64,000 nt of DNA from Harmothoe impar (Eukaryota > Annelida > Polychaeta > Phyllodocida > Polynoidae). This document shows, one piece after another, positions 1-9,661 of this stretch; the first letter of the stretch is position 1, and every line of letters starts with the position of its first letter. Location of the stretch: contig OX381708.1 of the NCBI GenBank assembly GCA_947462335.1, positions 4,216,001 through 4,280,000 of the forward strand. Reading direction: 5' to 3'. The notes beneath the pieces were generated by a model. That model saw nothing but the letters and a program-made list of their open reading frames with translations, ran no database searches and had not been told where the DNA came from. A program made the position numbers and the translations under genes.

Positions 1-238
1 AACACATCTTTTCTAAAAAACCACCCTCCTCTGACGCCTGCCTCTTACACACCCCTGCCGGACTGGTCCAATCAGGCTCGGGGGTGTCAGGAGTGCAGAC
101 CCAGGGGGTGAAGGAGGCCTGCCCGCTGCTGATGGAGGCCAGGAGGCCGTGTGGGGGCTGCAGCGTGCACACCTGTCGCTTGAACGTCCACAGGCCGTGG
201 AAGTACGCCCACAGCCTGCCCCCCGCCATGCTCTCCAT
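1..238 (-). pseudogene. DUF6314-like gene, 5' remnant cut by window edge
   Basis: The minus strand reads the N-terminal part of the DUF6314-like protein (MESMAGGRLWAYFHGLWTFK), entered through a splice acceptor just upstream of the first ATG at 238. The left edge falls on the same junction seen at 9424-9444, where the gene is fused to downstream flank. This copy is therefore the same truncated form as the copy at 9395-9661: only about 72 codons of the family region remain, and one copy of the 20-residue repeat. It lacks the body of the domain and is classed as a pseudogene. Confidence 0.7.
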
Positions 239-805
239 GCTGAAAGGTACAAAGCAATGTATATGTCTGTGTGGTTTGTTTTAGCAATATTTGACATTTT
301 AAGGGAGTGTTCAGGCAAGCCAAAGCAAAGTTAAGTTTTCATAATGTTTAGCTGTACACACCTAAACAAATTTAGGGCATTGGGCATGGCAAAATTGCCA
401 ACTTGGGTCAACTCATGATACAAATAAGGGTATAACACATTCAAGCATTATATGCAGCCCTTTAAGGGTTAATAAAATTCGGTATAGTTGTTGCCTTCAT
501 TGTCTGTCTCCCTAATTTTGTCACATTACTGACTGGGGGTAGATGTTTGACAATGTATCTATAGACGTGAAAGTAATCATGGTAGTGGCTACTCCGTCAT
601 GTGGATACCCATGGTATTAGTGCTGCCCCCTCCCCTGGACCGTGCCAGCCCCACAAAGGGAGTGACTATTTCTTAACAACAAGGGGGGCCCATGTATCCT
701 AACAACAGGGTGTAGTGCATTAGTTAATGCACTATGCAGCCCTTAAGAGGTTAAAGCAGCACTATCAACTACACTAGATGTGGTTGTGTAAGGCGTTGAC
801 TACCT

Positions 806-898
806 GCTTAATGTACATTTACCATTAGTTAGAGACAGAAGAGATTTTGTTACCACTGTACAATAAACACCATGACCAAGCTTGCTGTTCATTTTGTC
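806..898 (+). repeat. 93-bp direct repeat, type B, with poly(A)-like signal
   Basis: This segment resembles the one at 9063-9156 on the other side of the DUF6314 gene, at roughly 85-90% by eye. Both carry GTACAATAAAC followed by a T/G-rich tract. The AATAAA is at 862-867. Equivalent B copies begin at 3903, 10229, 16554, 24406, 32797, 41193, 49653 and 59711. From 24406 rightward the hexamer is AATGAA, which is no longer a strong poly(A) signal. It could be a relic of a duplicated 3' end or of a small transposable element. Confidence 0.65.
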
Positions 899-1126
899 TT
901 TACTTTATGATACTATGCTGGATGAACAATATAAAGACATGTTCTGCTCCAGGTGAGATTGTGGTGCCATCTGGAGGGATAGAGCCCAGATAGAGCAGTG
1001 AGACTGTGGTGGGGGATATGCTTGCATTGGTGCAGCACGCTGTGCTTAAAGGGTTAACTTGTTGTCAAATGACCACTCCCTGAATTTATCAAATTGGATG
1101 AAATAAAAATAAAAACATGTTTCTTA

Positions 1127-1683
1127 CAGAACTGTCATTTGCTCAGCTGTTTACCAAGGGATTTTCAAAATTCAAAGTTCCATGAAAAGAGCAGATACGG
1201 GGCTACAATGGCAGATGCAGCCACAGTATCTAAAGGTGATAATAAAATCGGGAGAGGCGCAAATACGCAAATTTTTGGCACTCGGAAATTGGAACAATAT
1301 GTTAAAAATCATGTCTGAGAAAAGTCTCATTTCCTCAGCTGTTTACCAGCCGATTTTCGAAATTCAAAGTTTCCTGGAAAGAGGAGATTCAGGCCTACAA
1401 GTGCATATGCAGCCACAGCGCCCAGAGGTGATGATAAGGCCGGGGCAAGCGTAGAAACGCAAATTTTCGGCACTCGGAAATTGTGAAAAAGTTGTTAAAA
1501 TCATTTCTGAGAAAAGTCTCATTTCCTCAGCTGTTTACCAACCGATTTTCGAAATTCAAAGTTTCCTGGAAAGAGGAGATTCAGGACTACAACCCCCAAT
1601 GCAGCCACAGTGTCCACAGGCCATAATAAGGCCGGCGCGGACGACGATACGCAAATTTTCGGCACTCGGAAATTGTGAAAAAA
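1127..1683. repeat. Three tandem 192-bp units
   Basis: The word CTCAGCTGTTTACC begins at 1142, 1334 and 1526, giving an exact 192-bp period for three units. The first unit is the most diverged; the second and third share long stretches. Since 192 is 64 codons, reading frames run across unit borders, and weak 74-90 codon ORFs appear, but they stop early and match no family I recognise. I treat it as a small satellite block. Confidence 0.85.
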
Positions 1684-2635
1684 GCTCTAATGTAGGCTAG
1701 AGAAGGCATCCATCTATCCTGGCAGATTACAGCAGCCAAAGACAAAGTGCTGTGACTTACTGTTAGCTAGGAGTGGTGTGTGAAGAGGGGCAAGTGTCTT
1801 TTTGGTTGTTTGTGGCTGTGGGAGATCATGAGAAGACTGTGGCCAAGTTTGGTGTGGGGTGAGGGTCATGAGAAGACTGTGGCCAAGTTTGGTGTGGGGG
1901 GGGGGGGGTGAGTGAGTGCATAATTAGGGAAAGAATCACTCTGCAGTGAATACCAGATGAGTTCTGAATGGGCTAAATAGTTTGGTATTGTTTTTTGAAA
2001 TTGTGTTACAGATGACAAAGGAGCCAGAATGAATTATCATCATCATGAGTGACCTTTATAAGCATGGTTGTTTGTTGTGAAGGAATTCTTTCTGGGTCAG
2101 AAATTAAATGATTCACTTCCAAGATGGCTGACCATGCAGGTTTGTTGACATGATTCTGTGACCAGCATACTATTATGTTGGTGGATGGGTGGATATTGAT
2201 TAGGAAAGATTTAATAATATGACCTCTGTCTATTGTTAGTGTGAGAGGTTGCTAGTCTTTCTTGATCTTGATGTAAAATTACAGTTAAAACATGTCTTGT
2301 TCAAAAAAGGCCTTTGGCTTTTCAGACCAAATTTTCTCAAGATCACTGTTATGGATTATGTCATGTTACACAAGTCGTGACCAGGTTCCCCATGACCCCA
2401 GTGACAGCTTGATCACTTTTTTGGTTCATAGTGTAAAAAGAACTTATCCCAGTGAACATAGAGCGGAAAACCCATTTGAAGCTATTTCCTCTACAGGTGT
2501 CCAGGGAAACCCTGCCGCTAACATGCGTCCTTGTCTGACACCCAAGTGAACCCTCCCCCTAGTGTATCCTTGTCTGACGTCCAGGGAAACCCTGCCATTA
2601 ACGTGCGCTAAAGGCTATTCCTGTACTTGGACCTC

Positions 2636-2643
2636 TATAAAAG
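2636..2643 (+). promoter_or_regulatory. TATA box of ASB leader (orphaned)
   Basis: TATAAAAG lies in the conserved context GGACCTC-TATAAAAG-ACGGAC. In this unit the ASB exon is missing, so the element has no intact downstream gene. Confidence 0.4.
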
Positions 2644-2961
2644 ACGGACACTAGCCCTATACTTGGACTTGAAGTGGATACCCTTATTAAAACCTAATGA
2701 AAGCTGATTCCTGCACTTGATCCTGAAGTTGATACTCTTAAAAACAACTCACAAAAGGTCAATACTACACTTGAGCCAGCATCAGGACAAGCAGCAGCCT
2801 GTAATAGTAATCAACTCTTTGAGGCTATATAAGACAACCTGACGGTTCACCCAGACCTCGTGCTCGGCAAAATCAAAGTGTCGGAAAAGAGCCATTCACA
2901 CCTCCATGGGATGTAATATCGGACACGTTTGATTTAATGGCGCTGTTGTTTACGATTGGAT

Positions 2962-3180
2962 CGGCGCGGAGCCGTCGAGTGGCTAGCTCCACTCCTTCTA
3001 TCAGAAAAAATAGAAAAACCAAAAAAATGGCCAAGCCCTTCGGGACTTTGGCCTATGCAGCAGAGATTTGACTGTTTTGCTAGCTTCCGGCGGGATGAAA
3101 ACTCGGTTCGGACCCAGCTCCCGGAGGCGTGGAGCATATAGCGAGGAGCCGAAAGAGACCCCGGCCGGAAATCTTTCCGG
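2962..3180 (+). other. Conserved hairpin-rich leader block
   Basis: Four inverted repeats lie in about 220 bp. CGGC..GCCG spans 2962-2974. GAGTGG-CTAGCT-CCACTC spans 2977-2994. GGCCAAGCCC with a TTCG loop returning through ACTTTGGCC spans 3029-3053. CCGGAAA-TC-TTTCCGG spans 3165-3180. The last holds two opposed ETS-type CCGGAA sites. The block recurs before every ASB copy (except partly in unit 8). It may be a structured 5' leader or promoter-proximal element; its function is unknown. Confidence 0.5.
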
Positions 3181-3300
3181 TTTTACTATTCCAGGAGGTC
3201 CCCGAAAGTTAGTTGACGGACACCAGTTGAGAGAAACACATTCTTAACCGCAATTTTCGTCAGTGAATGAAATTTTGTCTTGCAGAATGAAAGAATGAAG

Positions 3301-3335
3301 TACGCCCACAGCCTGCCCCCCGCCATGCTCTCCAT
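3301..3335 (-). pseudogene. DUF6314-like gene, 12-codon 5' fragment
   Basis: Only the acceptor, the ATG (3333-3335 on the minus strand) and about eleven codons of the DUF6314 exon remain. The rest was removed at the 3298/3299 junction, where the sequence passes into an ASB leader. It cannot encode a functional product. Confidence 0.75.
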
Positions 3336-4223
3336 GCTGAAAGGTACAAAGCAATGTATATGTCTGTGTGGTTTGTTTTAGCAATATTTGACATTTTAAG
3401 GGAGTGTTCAGGCAAGCCAAAGCAAAGTTAAGTTTTCATAATGTTTAGCTGTACACACCTAAACAAATTTAGGGCATTGGGCATGGCAAAATTGCCAACT
3501 TGGGTCAACTCATGATACAAATAAGGGTATAACACATTCAAGCATTATATGCAGCCCTTTAAGGGTTAATAAAATTCGGTATAGTTGTTGCCTTCATTGT
3601 CTGTCTCCCTAATTTTGTCACATTACTGACTGGGGGTAGATGTTTGACAATGTATCTATAGACGTGAAAGTAATCATGGTAGTGGCTACTCCGTCATGTG
3701 GATACCCATGGTATTAGTGCTGCCCCCTCCCCTGGACCGTGCCAGCCCCACAAAGGGTGTGACTATTTCTTGACAACAAGGGGGGCCCATGTATCCTAAC
3801 AACAGGGTGTAGTGCATTAGTTAATGCACTATGCAGCCCTTAAGAGGTTAAAGCAGCACTATCAACTACACTAGATGTGGTTGTGTAAGGCGTTGACTAC
3901 CTGCTTAATGTACATTTACCATTAGTTAGAGACAGAAGAGATTTTGTTACCACTGTACAATAAACACCATTACCAAGCTTGCTGTTCATTTTGTCTTTAC
4001 TTTATGATACTATGCTGGATGAACAATATAAAGACATGTTCTGCTCCAGGTGAGATTGTGGTGCCATCTGGAGGGATAGAGCCCAGATAGAGCAGTGAGA
4101 CTGTGGTGGGGGATATGCTTGCATTGGTGCAGCACGCTGTGCTTAAAGGGTTAACTTGTTGTCAAATGACCACTCCCTGAATTTATCAAATTGGATGAAA
4201 TAAAAATAAAAACATGTTTCTTA

Positions 4224-4780
4224 CAGAACTGTCATTTGCTCAGCTGTTTACCAAGGGATTTTCAAAATTCAAAGTTCCATGAAAAGAGCAGATACGGGGC
4301 TACAATGGCAGATGCAGCCACAGTATCTAAAGGTGATAATAAAATCGGGAGAGGCGCAAATACGCAAATTTTTGGCACTCGGAAATTGGAACAATATGTT
4401 AAAAATCATGTCTGAGAAAAGTCTCATTTCCTCAGCTGTTTACCAGCCGATTTTCGAAATTCAAAGTTTCCTGGAAAGAGGAGATTCAGGCCTACAAGTG
4501 CATATGCAGCCACAGCGCCCAGAGGTGATGATAAGGCCGGGGCAAGCGTAGAAACGCAAATTTTCGGCACTCGGAAATTGTGAAAAAGTTGTTAAAATCA
4601 TTTCTGAGAAAAGTCTCATTTCCTCAGCTGTTTACCAACCGATTTTCGAAATTCAAAGTTTCCTGGAAAGAGGAGATTCAGGACTACAACCCCCAATGCA
4701 GCCACAGTGTCCACAGGCCATAATAAGGCCGGCGCGGACGACGATACGCAAATTTTCGGCACTCGGAAATTGTGAAAAAA
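4224..4780. repeat. Three tandem 192-bp units
   Basis: Copy of the block at 1127-1683, shifted by 3097 bp, with the same three units. Confidence 0.85.
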
Positions 4781-5732
4781 GCTCTAATGTAGGCTAGAGA
4801 AGGCATCCATCTATCCTGGCAGATTACAGCAGCCAAAGACAAAGTGCTGTGACTTACTGTTAGCTAGGAGTGGTGTGTGAAGAGGGGCAAGTGTCTTTTT
4901 GGTTGTTTGTGGCTGTGGGAGATCATGAGAAGACTGTGGCCAAGTTTGGTGTGGGGTGAGGGTCATGAGAAGACTGTGGCCAAGTTTGGTGTGGGGGGGG
5001 GGGGGTGAGTGAGTGCATAATTAGGGAAAGAATCACTCTGCAGTGAATACCAGATGAGTTCTGAATGGGCTAAATAGTTTGGTATTGTTTTTTGAAATTG
5101 TGTTACAGATGACAAAGGAGCCAGAATGAATTATCATCATCATGAGTGACCTTTATAAGCATGGTTGTTTGTTGTGAAGGAATTCTTTCTGGGTCAGAAA
5201 TTAAATGATTCACTTCCAAGATGGCTGACCATGCAGGTTTGTTGACATGATTCTGTGACCAGCATACTATTATGTTGGTGGATGGGTGGATATTGATTAG
5301 GAAAGATTTAATAATATGACCTCTGTCTATTGTTAGTGTGAGAGGTTGCTAGTCTTTCTTGATCTTGATGTAAAATTACAGTTAAAACATGTCTTGTTCA
5401 AAAAAGGCCTTTGGCTTTTCAGACCAAATTTTCTCAAGATCACTGTTATGGATTATGTCATGTTACACAAGTCGTGGCCAGGTTCCCCATGACCCCAGTG
5501 ACAGCTTGATCACTTTTTTGGTTCATAGTATAAAAAGAACTTATCCCAGTGAACATAGAGCGGAAAACCCATTTGAAGCTATTTCCTCTACAGGTGTCCA
5601 GGGAAACCCTGCCGCTAACATGCGTCCTTGTCTGACACCCAAGTGAACCCTCCCCCTAGTGTATCCTTGTCTGACGTCCAGGGAAACCCTGCCATTAACG
5701 TGCGCTAAAGGCTATTCCTGTACTTGGACCTC

Positions 5733-5740
5733 TATAAAAG
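5733..5740 (+). promoter_or_regulatory. TATA box upstream of ASB copy 1
   Basis: TATAAAAG lies 713 bp before the ASB ATG. A second TATATAA-like word lies near 5925 (GGCTATATAAGAC). In units from 18,500 onward that second word is shortened to GGCTATAAGAC, so only the TATAAAAG element is shared by all. Confidence 0.4.
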
Positions 5741-6436
5741 ACGGACACTAGCCCTATACTTGGACTTGAAGTGGATACCCTTATTAAAACCTAATGAAAG
5801 CTGATTCCTGCACTTGATCCTGAAGTTGATACTCTTAAAAACAACTCACAAAAGGTCAATACTACACTTGAGCCAGCATCAGGACAAGCAGCAGCCTGTA
5901 ATAGTAATCAACTCTTTGAGGCTATATAAGACAACCTGACGGTTCACCCAGACCTCGTGCTCGGCAAAATCAAAGTGTCGGAAAAGAGCCATTCACACCT
6001 CCATGGGATGTAATATCGGACACGTTTGATTTAATGGCGCTGTTGTTTACGATTGGATCGGCGCGGAGCCGTCGAGTGGCTAGCTCCACTCCTTCTATCA
6101 GAAAAAATAGAAAAACCAAAAAAATGGCCAAGCCCTTCGGGACTTTGGCCTATGCAGCAGAGATTTGACTGTTTTGCTAGCTTCCGGCGGGATGAAAACT
6201 CGGTTCGGACCCAGCTCCCGGAGGCGTGGAGCATATAGCGAGGAGCCGAAAGAGACCCCGGCTGGAAATCTTTCCGGTTTTACTATTCCAGGAGGTCCCC
6301 GAAAGTTAGTTGACGGACACCAGTTGAGAGAAACACATTCTTAACCGCAATTTTCGTCAGTGAATGAAATTTTGTCTTGCAGAATGAAAGAATGAGTGCA
6401 TCTGAAGTTGTAAATTTTGTGTATTTCTATTTGTAG

Positions 6437-7257
6437 GTGGCCAAGATGTCGGCCTACGACGAGGCCTACCTGGAGGGTGACCTTGAGGTGGAGGAGACGC
6501 TGGAGGAGAGCCTGTTTGAGGTCATCTTTAGGAACGACCTGGAGGCGGCCACGTTGCTGGTGACACAGAGTGACGTGGACGTGAGTCGGCCTAACGGGCG
6601 TGGTAAGACCATGCTGGGGCTGGCCGTGGAGCACGAGCACGTGCCCATGGTGCGGATGTTGATGGAGAACGGGGCAGACATCAACCAGCCCAGTTTCTGC
6701 AGCAACGACTACAGCTTCCAGACCCCCGTGGTGACGGCCGCCCGCATCCAGCACGAGGAGCTGCTCACCATGTTCCTCACCCAGAAGTGTGAGCTGGACA
6801 TGAGCTGGACCTGGGCATGATGAAGGTGCTGTACGCGGCCGGGGCCGACGTCAACTGGACCGGTCCCTTCTGCAACACGGCCCTGCACTACGCCACTATA
6901 GCCGACAAGCCCGACATCGTCCAGTGGTTGCTGGAGAAGGGGGCGGAGGTGACGGTGAACGGGGAGGGGCGGTCTGCACTGCACATCGCGTGTGTCAAGG
7001 GCTACTCTGACATCATTGACTTTCAGTACAACTCCCTGCGCTACCGCCACACCATCGACGCCCAGCGCGACGTGTGGCAGTGGGTGATGGGTAAGATCGG
7101 CAAGCCCCGCTCCCTGCTCGAGTCCTGCCGCACCGCCGCCCGCACCCAGCTCGTCACCTCCTCGGGCGGCAGGAGCATCCTGGCCAACATAGACCAACTC
7201 CCCCTGCCTACTGCCCTCAAGAAATATCTTGCCCTCGAGGATTATTTCCGGATCTGA
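6437..7257 (+). pseudogene. ASB copy 1, disrupted
   Basis: This is homologous to the intact ASB exon, but 616 bp shorter because of two deletions. At 6800-6810, 57 bp of the third and fourth ankyrin region are replaced by 11 bp that copy the preceding word (ATGAGCTGGAC). That shifts the frame and gives a stop at 6818-6820. At 7017, 571 bp are lost and one T inserted, a net loss of 190 codons. This removes the central-to-C-terminal ankyrin repeats and rejoins just before the linker to the SOCS box. The normal frame is open from 6817 to the usual end, so the SOCS box survives, but no continuous ASB protein can be made. ASB copy 2 carries identical lesions. Confidence 0.9.
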
Positions 7258-9394
7258 GGAATGCATCAGGAAGAACGCTCTGTGGTTGAGACGTTTGGCT
7301 AAGACAAAAAGACGCTGTATGAGGTGAAGTGGTTCTCCTTTACCTGAAACAGCTCTTATTAGTTTTGGTCTGAAGTTTGTTGGTTTGGAAAATGACAGAA
7401 TGTGTTGTTGTACGATTGATGAAGCCTGTAAAATGTTTGAATACTGCCTTTGTGATGTGTAAGAGGTAGGTATAATGTTAGCACTTCATGAGCACCATGC
7501 CATCCTGAAGAGTTAAATAGATTTCAGTAGCAGGGCATTACATTGAACATGTTTAACATTTTTAGAACTAAAATATGTTCATATATAAACAACTCAGGAC
7601 GTATTTCTATCCAATGTACGTTCACACAATGTAGTCACACAATGTAAGCCAAAAGTATTTGATCTGGTCATCAATTTTGCCAGATGACTAAGCTATAGTA
7701 AACACGTCTGTCCATTTGTATCTTATTTTCACCACCACATCATTATTACAGTGGCAAACCGTGTATGCTTAAACTTGTGATAACGTACCGCAGGTCAGAT
7801 ATTACAGAATACTAATCTAATTCACCATGACTTCATTCAACAGGCTGCACACATAGGGACTTACAAATACCAGAAATGACCTGGGTACCTTTTCTTGTCA
7901 GTGCCATGGGAAGTTACCAGAGACTTATTGCCATATATCCAGGTGCACTTCTGATTCCTAGTGGGAATCTGCACTTTGATGCTTGTATGAAATCTCAAAA
8001 AGGGGACATGTAAATCACAGGATGACGATGACCCCTGGCCATACCACACGACTGTCATGTCAGCTCATGTCAATATGCGCTTTCCTGTGATATGTCAAAT
8101 CTGAAAGATGTGATTCATGTCGCTTTGCTTTACATCTAACAAGAGTATAGAAATATAACCAATTCATAGCGTCTGGAATACTGCAAAAGTGGACAAATCA
8201 GTCAGAAAAAGAATTATCATGTTATAATATGGAACATTTACTGCATTAAGTTTATGGAAGATGGCTATGTTATTTGTATGTATACTGGTGAGGTTATCAT
8301 GAGGTACCCTTGTTCAGGAAGGCATGACAAGCCTTGGGGTGGAGAGTTCTGTAAAGACTATTCAATATGCGTATTATCAAAGGGTACTCATAAAAGAACA
8401 GTATTCATTGAACGTTCAACTTTCTTTAGATGTAAGGTTTTCAAGATTTTATATGTCCAGATGTTCATATTTGAACAGCTAGACAGAAAGGATGAGCCGT
8501 GCCAACATCTTTATAATTTGACTTTAGATAAAGCACACAGCTATCCAGTGGAGATCCTTTCTGCTCGGCGGATGCACATATTCAGCTTGCTGAATTATGA
8601 AAAGGTGTAAGGTGGGTTAAGATGTCTTATGTTTTCTGGGATATGTGGATGGTGAGAGACTAGGATATTGAGTTTTATTTATAAATGCCTGTATCATTGT
8701 ATTATAGTGTATATATCATGTGAGTAGTCTACCAGGATGGTATAAGATGCACTTAGTTTTTAGAAGCTGATAATCGTTGATCTTACTCTTTAAGACACAA
8801 ACTAACTTGCTAGTACAGTGTTGATGGATCATACTGGCCCTTCGGGTGTAGCGCCGCAATAACACATGAATCAGAGCACACCAGGAAACACAATGTTTGT
8901 CACAAACTATAATGAAGACCTCATGATTTAACAGTGATAAAAACAAAACAAATAAGTGAAATCATGAAAAGATCAATTGAATAGAAAAATATATATATTT
9001 CTAAAAAGAAAGTGACACGAGAAAACTATGGAACCACCCTTTATTGTTTGATTCAGAATAAGGCTTAATGTACAGATACCATTAGCTAGAGACAACAGAG
9101 ATTTTGTTACCACTGTACAATAAACATCATTACCAGGTTTGCTGTTTCTTTTGTCCGTAAATGATTATTTAAAAAATAGTCTGGAGATCTCTTAAGTGGA
9201 GTAAGAAGTTCACCCCATAGCCCAGTATACAGAAACATTATTACTTTGATACAAATGTTGTATGTAGATATACCAATAAGAAGACCACACAATGCACTAC
9301 AAGATAAGTTTCTGACCCGGATGAAAGATTTGATCAATCCATGGTTATCATTTCTATAAGATAATTTGAACACCTTCACAAAGTAGTTTTGTTA
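7258..9394. other. Convergent intergenic region, unit 1
   Basis: AT-rich DNA between the ASB stop and the DUF6314 remnant. No convincing gene is seen. The first clear AATAAA on the + strand is at 9119-9124, within the 94-bp repeat A (9063-9156), and could end an ASB transcript with a 1.9-kb 3' UTR. A short TATA microsatellite lies near 8990. A 118-codon + ORF (8254-8610) is interrupted in the other units and was rejected. A 90-codon minus ORF (9107-9379) is discussed as a finding. Confidence 0.5.
9063..9156 (+). repeat. 94-bp direct repeat, type A, with AATAAA
   Basis: This is the partner of the type B segment on the other side of the DUF6314 gene. It has AATAAA at 9119-9124 followed by a T/G-rich tract, as at a poly(A) site. 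Equivalent A copies begin at 15388, 22281, 30792, 39188, 47597 and 57135, and all seven keep AATAAA. Confidence 0.6.
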
Positions 9395-9661
9395 TTAATC
9401 AGTCAATATACGTACCTGAAATGAACACATCTTTTCTAAAAAACCACCCTCCTCTGACGCCTGCCTCTTACACACCCCTGCCGGACTGGTCCAATCAGGC
9501 TCGGGGGTGTCAGGAGTGCAGACCCAGGGGGTGAAGGAGGCCTGCCCGCTGCTGATGGAGGCCAGGAGGCCGTGTGGGGGCTGCAGCGTGCACACCTGTC
9601 GCTTGAACGTCCACAGGCCGTGGAAGTACGCCCACAGCCTGCCCCCCGCCATGCTCTCCAT
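9395..9661 (-). pseudogene. DUF6314-like gene, truncated copy 1
   Basis: The first 73 or so codons match the intact gene (start at 9661, splice acceptor immediately upstream on the minus strand). At about 9440-9444 coding sequence inside the 20-residue repeat region is fused to sequence that normally lies beyond the gene's 3' end. Compared with the unit at 48242, about 826 bp are missing. The ORF continues into a 16-residue unrelated tail. All conserved motifs after the first third of the domain are gone, including the H-x-C-x-P-D and G-P-x-K regions. Confidence 0.85.

Larger units (their letters stand above)
204..3300. repeat. 3097-bp tandem duplication, left copy
   Basis: Bases 204-3300 are repeated almost exactly at 3301-6397 with only a handful of substitutions (for example around 668, 2391 and 2431). 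The segment runs from inside the DUF6314 5' exon, through the whole intergenic region, to the leader just before the missing ASB exon. At 3298/3299 the ASB leader is fused directly to DUF6314 exon sequence. The right and left parents share only GA at the joint, which indicates end joining rather than homologous exchange. No ASB gene is present in this copy. Confidence 0.9.
239..3300 (+). other. Intergenic region without an intact gene (unit lacking ASB)
   Basis: From left to right it holds a 93-bp segment with AATAAA (806-898), three 192-bp tandem units (1127-1683), two copies of a 40-bp word ending in a 13-base G-run (about 1826-1908), a deletion scar where the endonuclease exon should be (about 2496-2502), about 2.7 minisatellite units (to about 2612), TATAAAAG (2636-2643) and a hairpin-rich block (2962-3180). 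A splice-acceptor tract (TTGTCTTGCAG) lies near 3284. It then ends abruptly against DUF6314 sequence, so the promoter-like elements lead nowhere. Confidence 0.7.
3301..6397. repeat. 3097-bp tandem duplication, right copy
   Basis: This is a near-identical repeat of 204-3300. At its right end it continues normally into the ASB leader and ASB copy 1, so this copy keeps the ancestral junction and the left copy holds the new one. Internal landmarks are shifted by exactly 3097: 93-bp segment 3903-3995, 192-bp block 4224-4780, TATA box 5733, hairpins 6059-6277. Confidence 0.9.
3336..6445 (+). other. Intergenic and leader region upstream of ASB copy 1
   Basis: It has the same contents as 239-3300: 93-bp segment with AATAAA, 192-bp block, 40-bp duplication with 13-base G-run, endonuclease-exon deletion scar near 5594, short minisatellite, TATA box and hairpins. 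It then continues through two successive acceptor-like tracts (about 6381 and 6436) into the ASB exon. No intact gene is seen in it. Confidence 0.7.

Noticed and set aside
1127..1683. CRISPR-like array
   Set aside because: Units are long (192 bp), contiguous and without unique spacers, and the genome is eukaryotic.
2292..2549. 85-162 codon + ORF beginning MSCSKKAF upstream of the endonuclease exon
   Set aside because: The part before the acceptor has no homology and is present with and without the exon; it is probably intron or spacer sequence that happens to be open.
2934..3141. 61-67 codon ORFs on both strands in the hairpin block
   Set aside because: Both strands are open only because of the inverted repeats; no homology, and the strands cannot both be coding.
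8254..8610. 118-codon + ORF in the ASB 3' flank
   Set aside because: Cut by stops at different places in the other units (TAA near 14774, 21619, 30174 and others) and similar to no known family; more likely 3' UTR.
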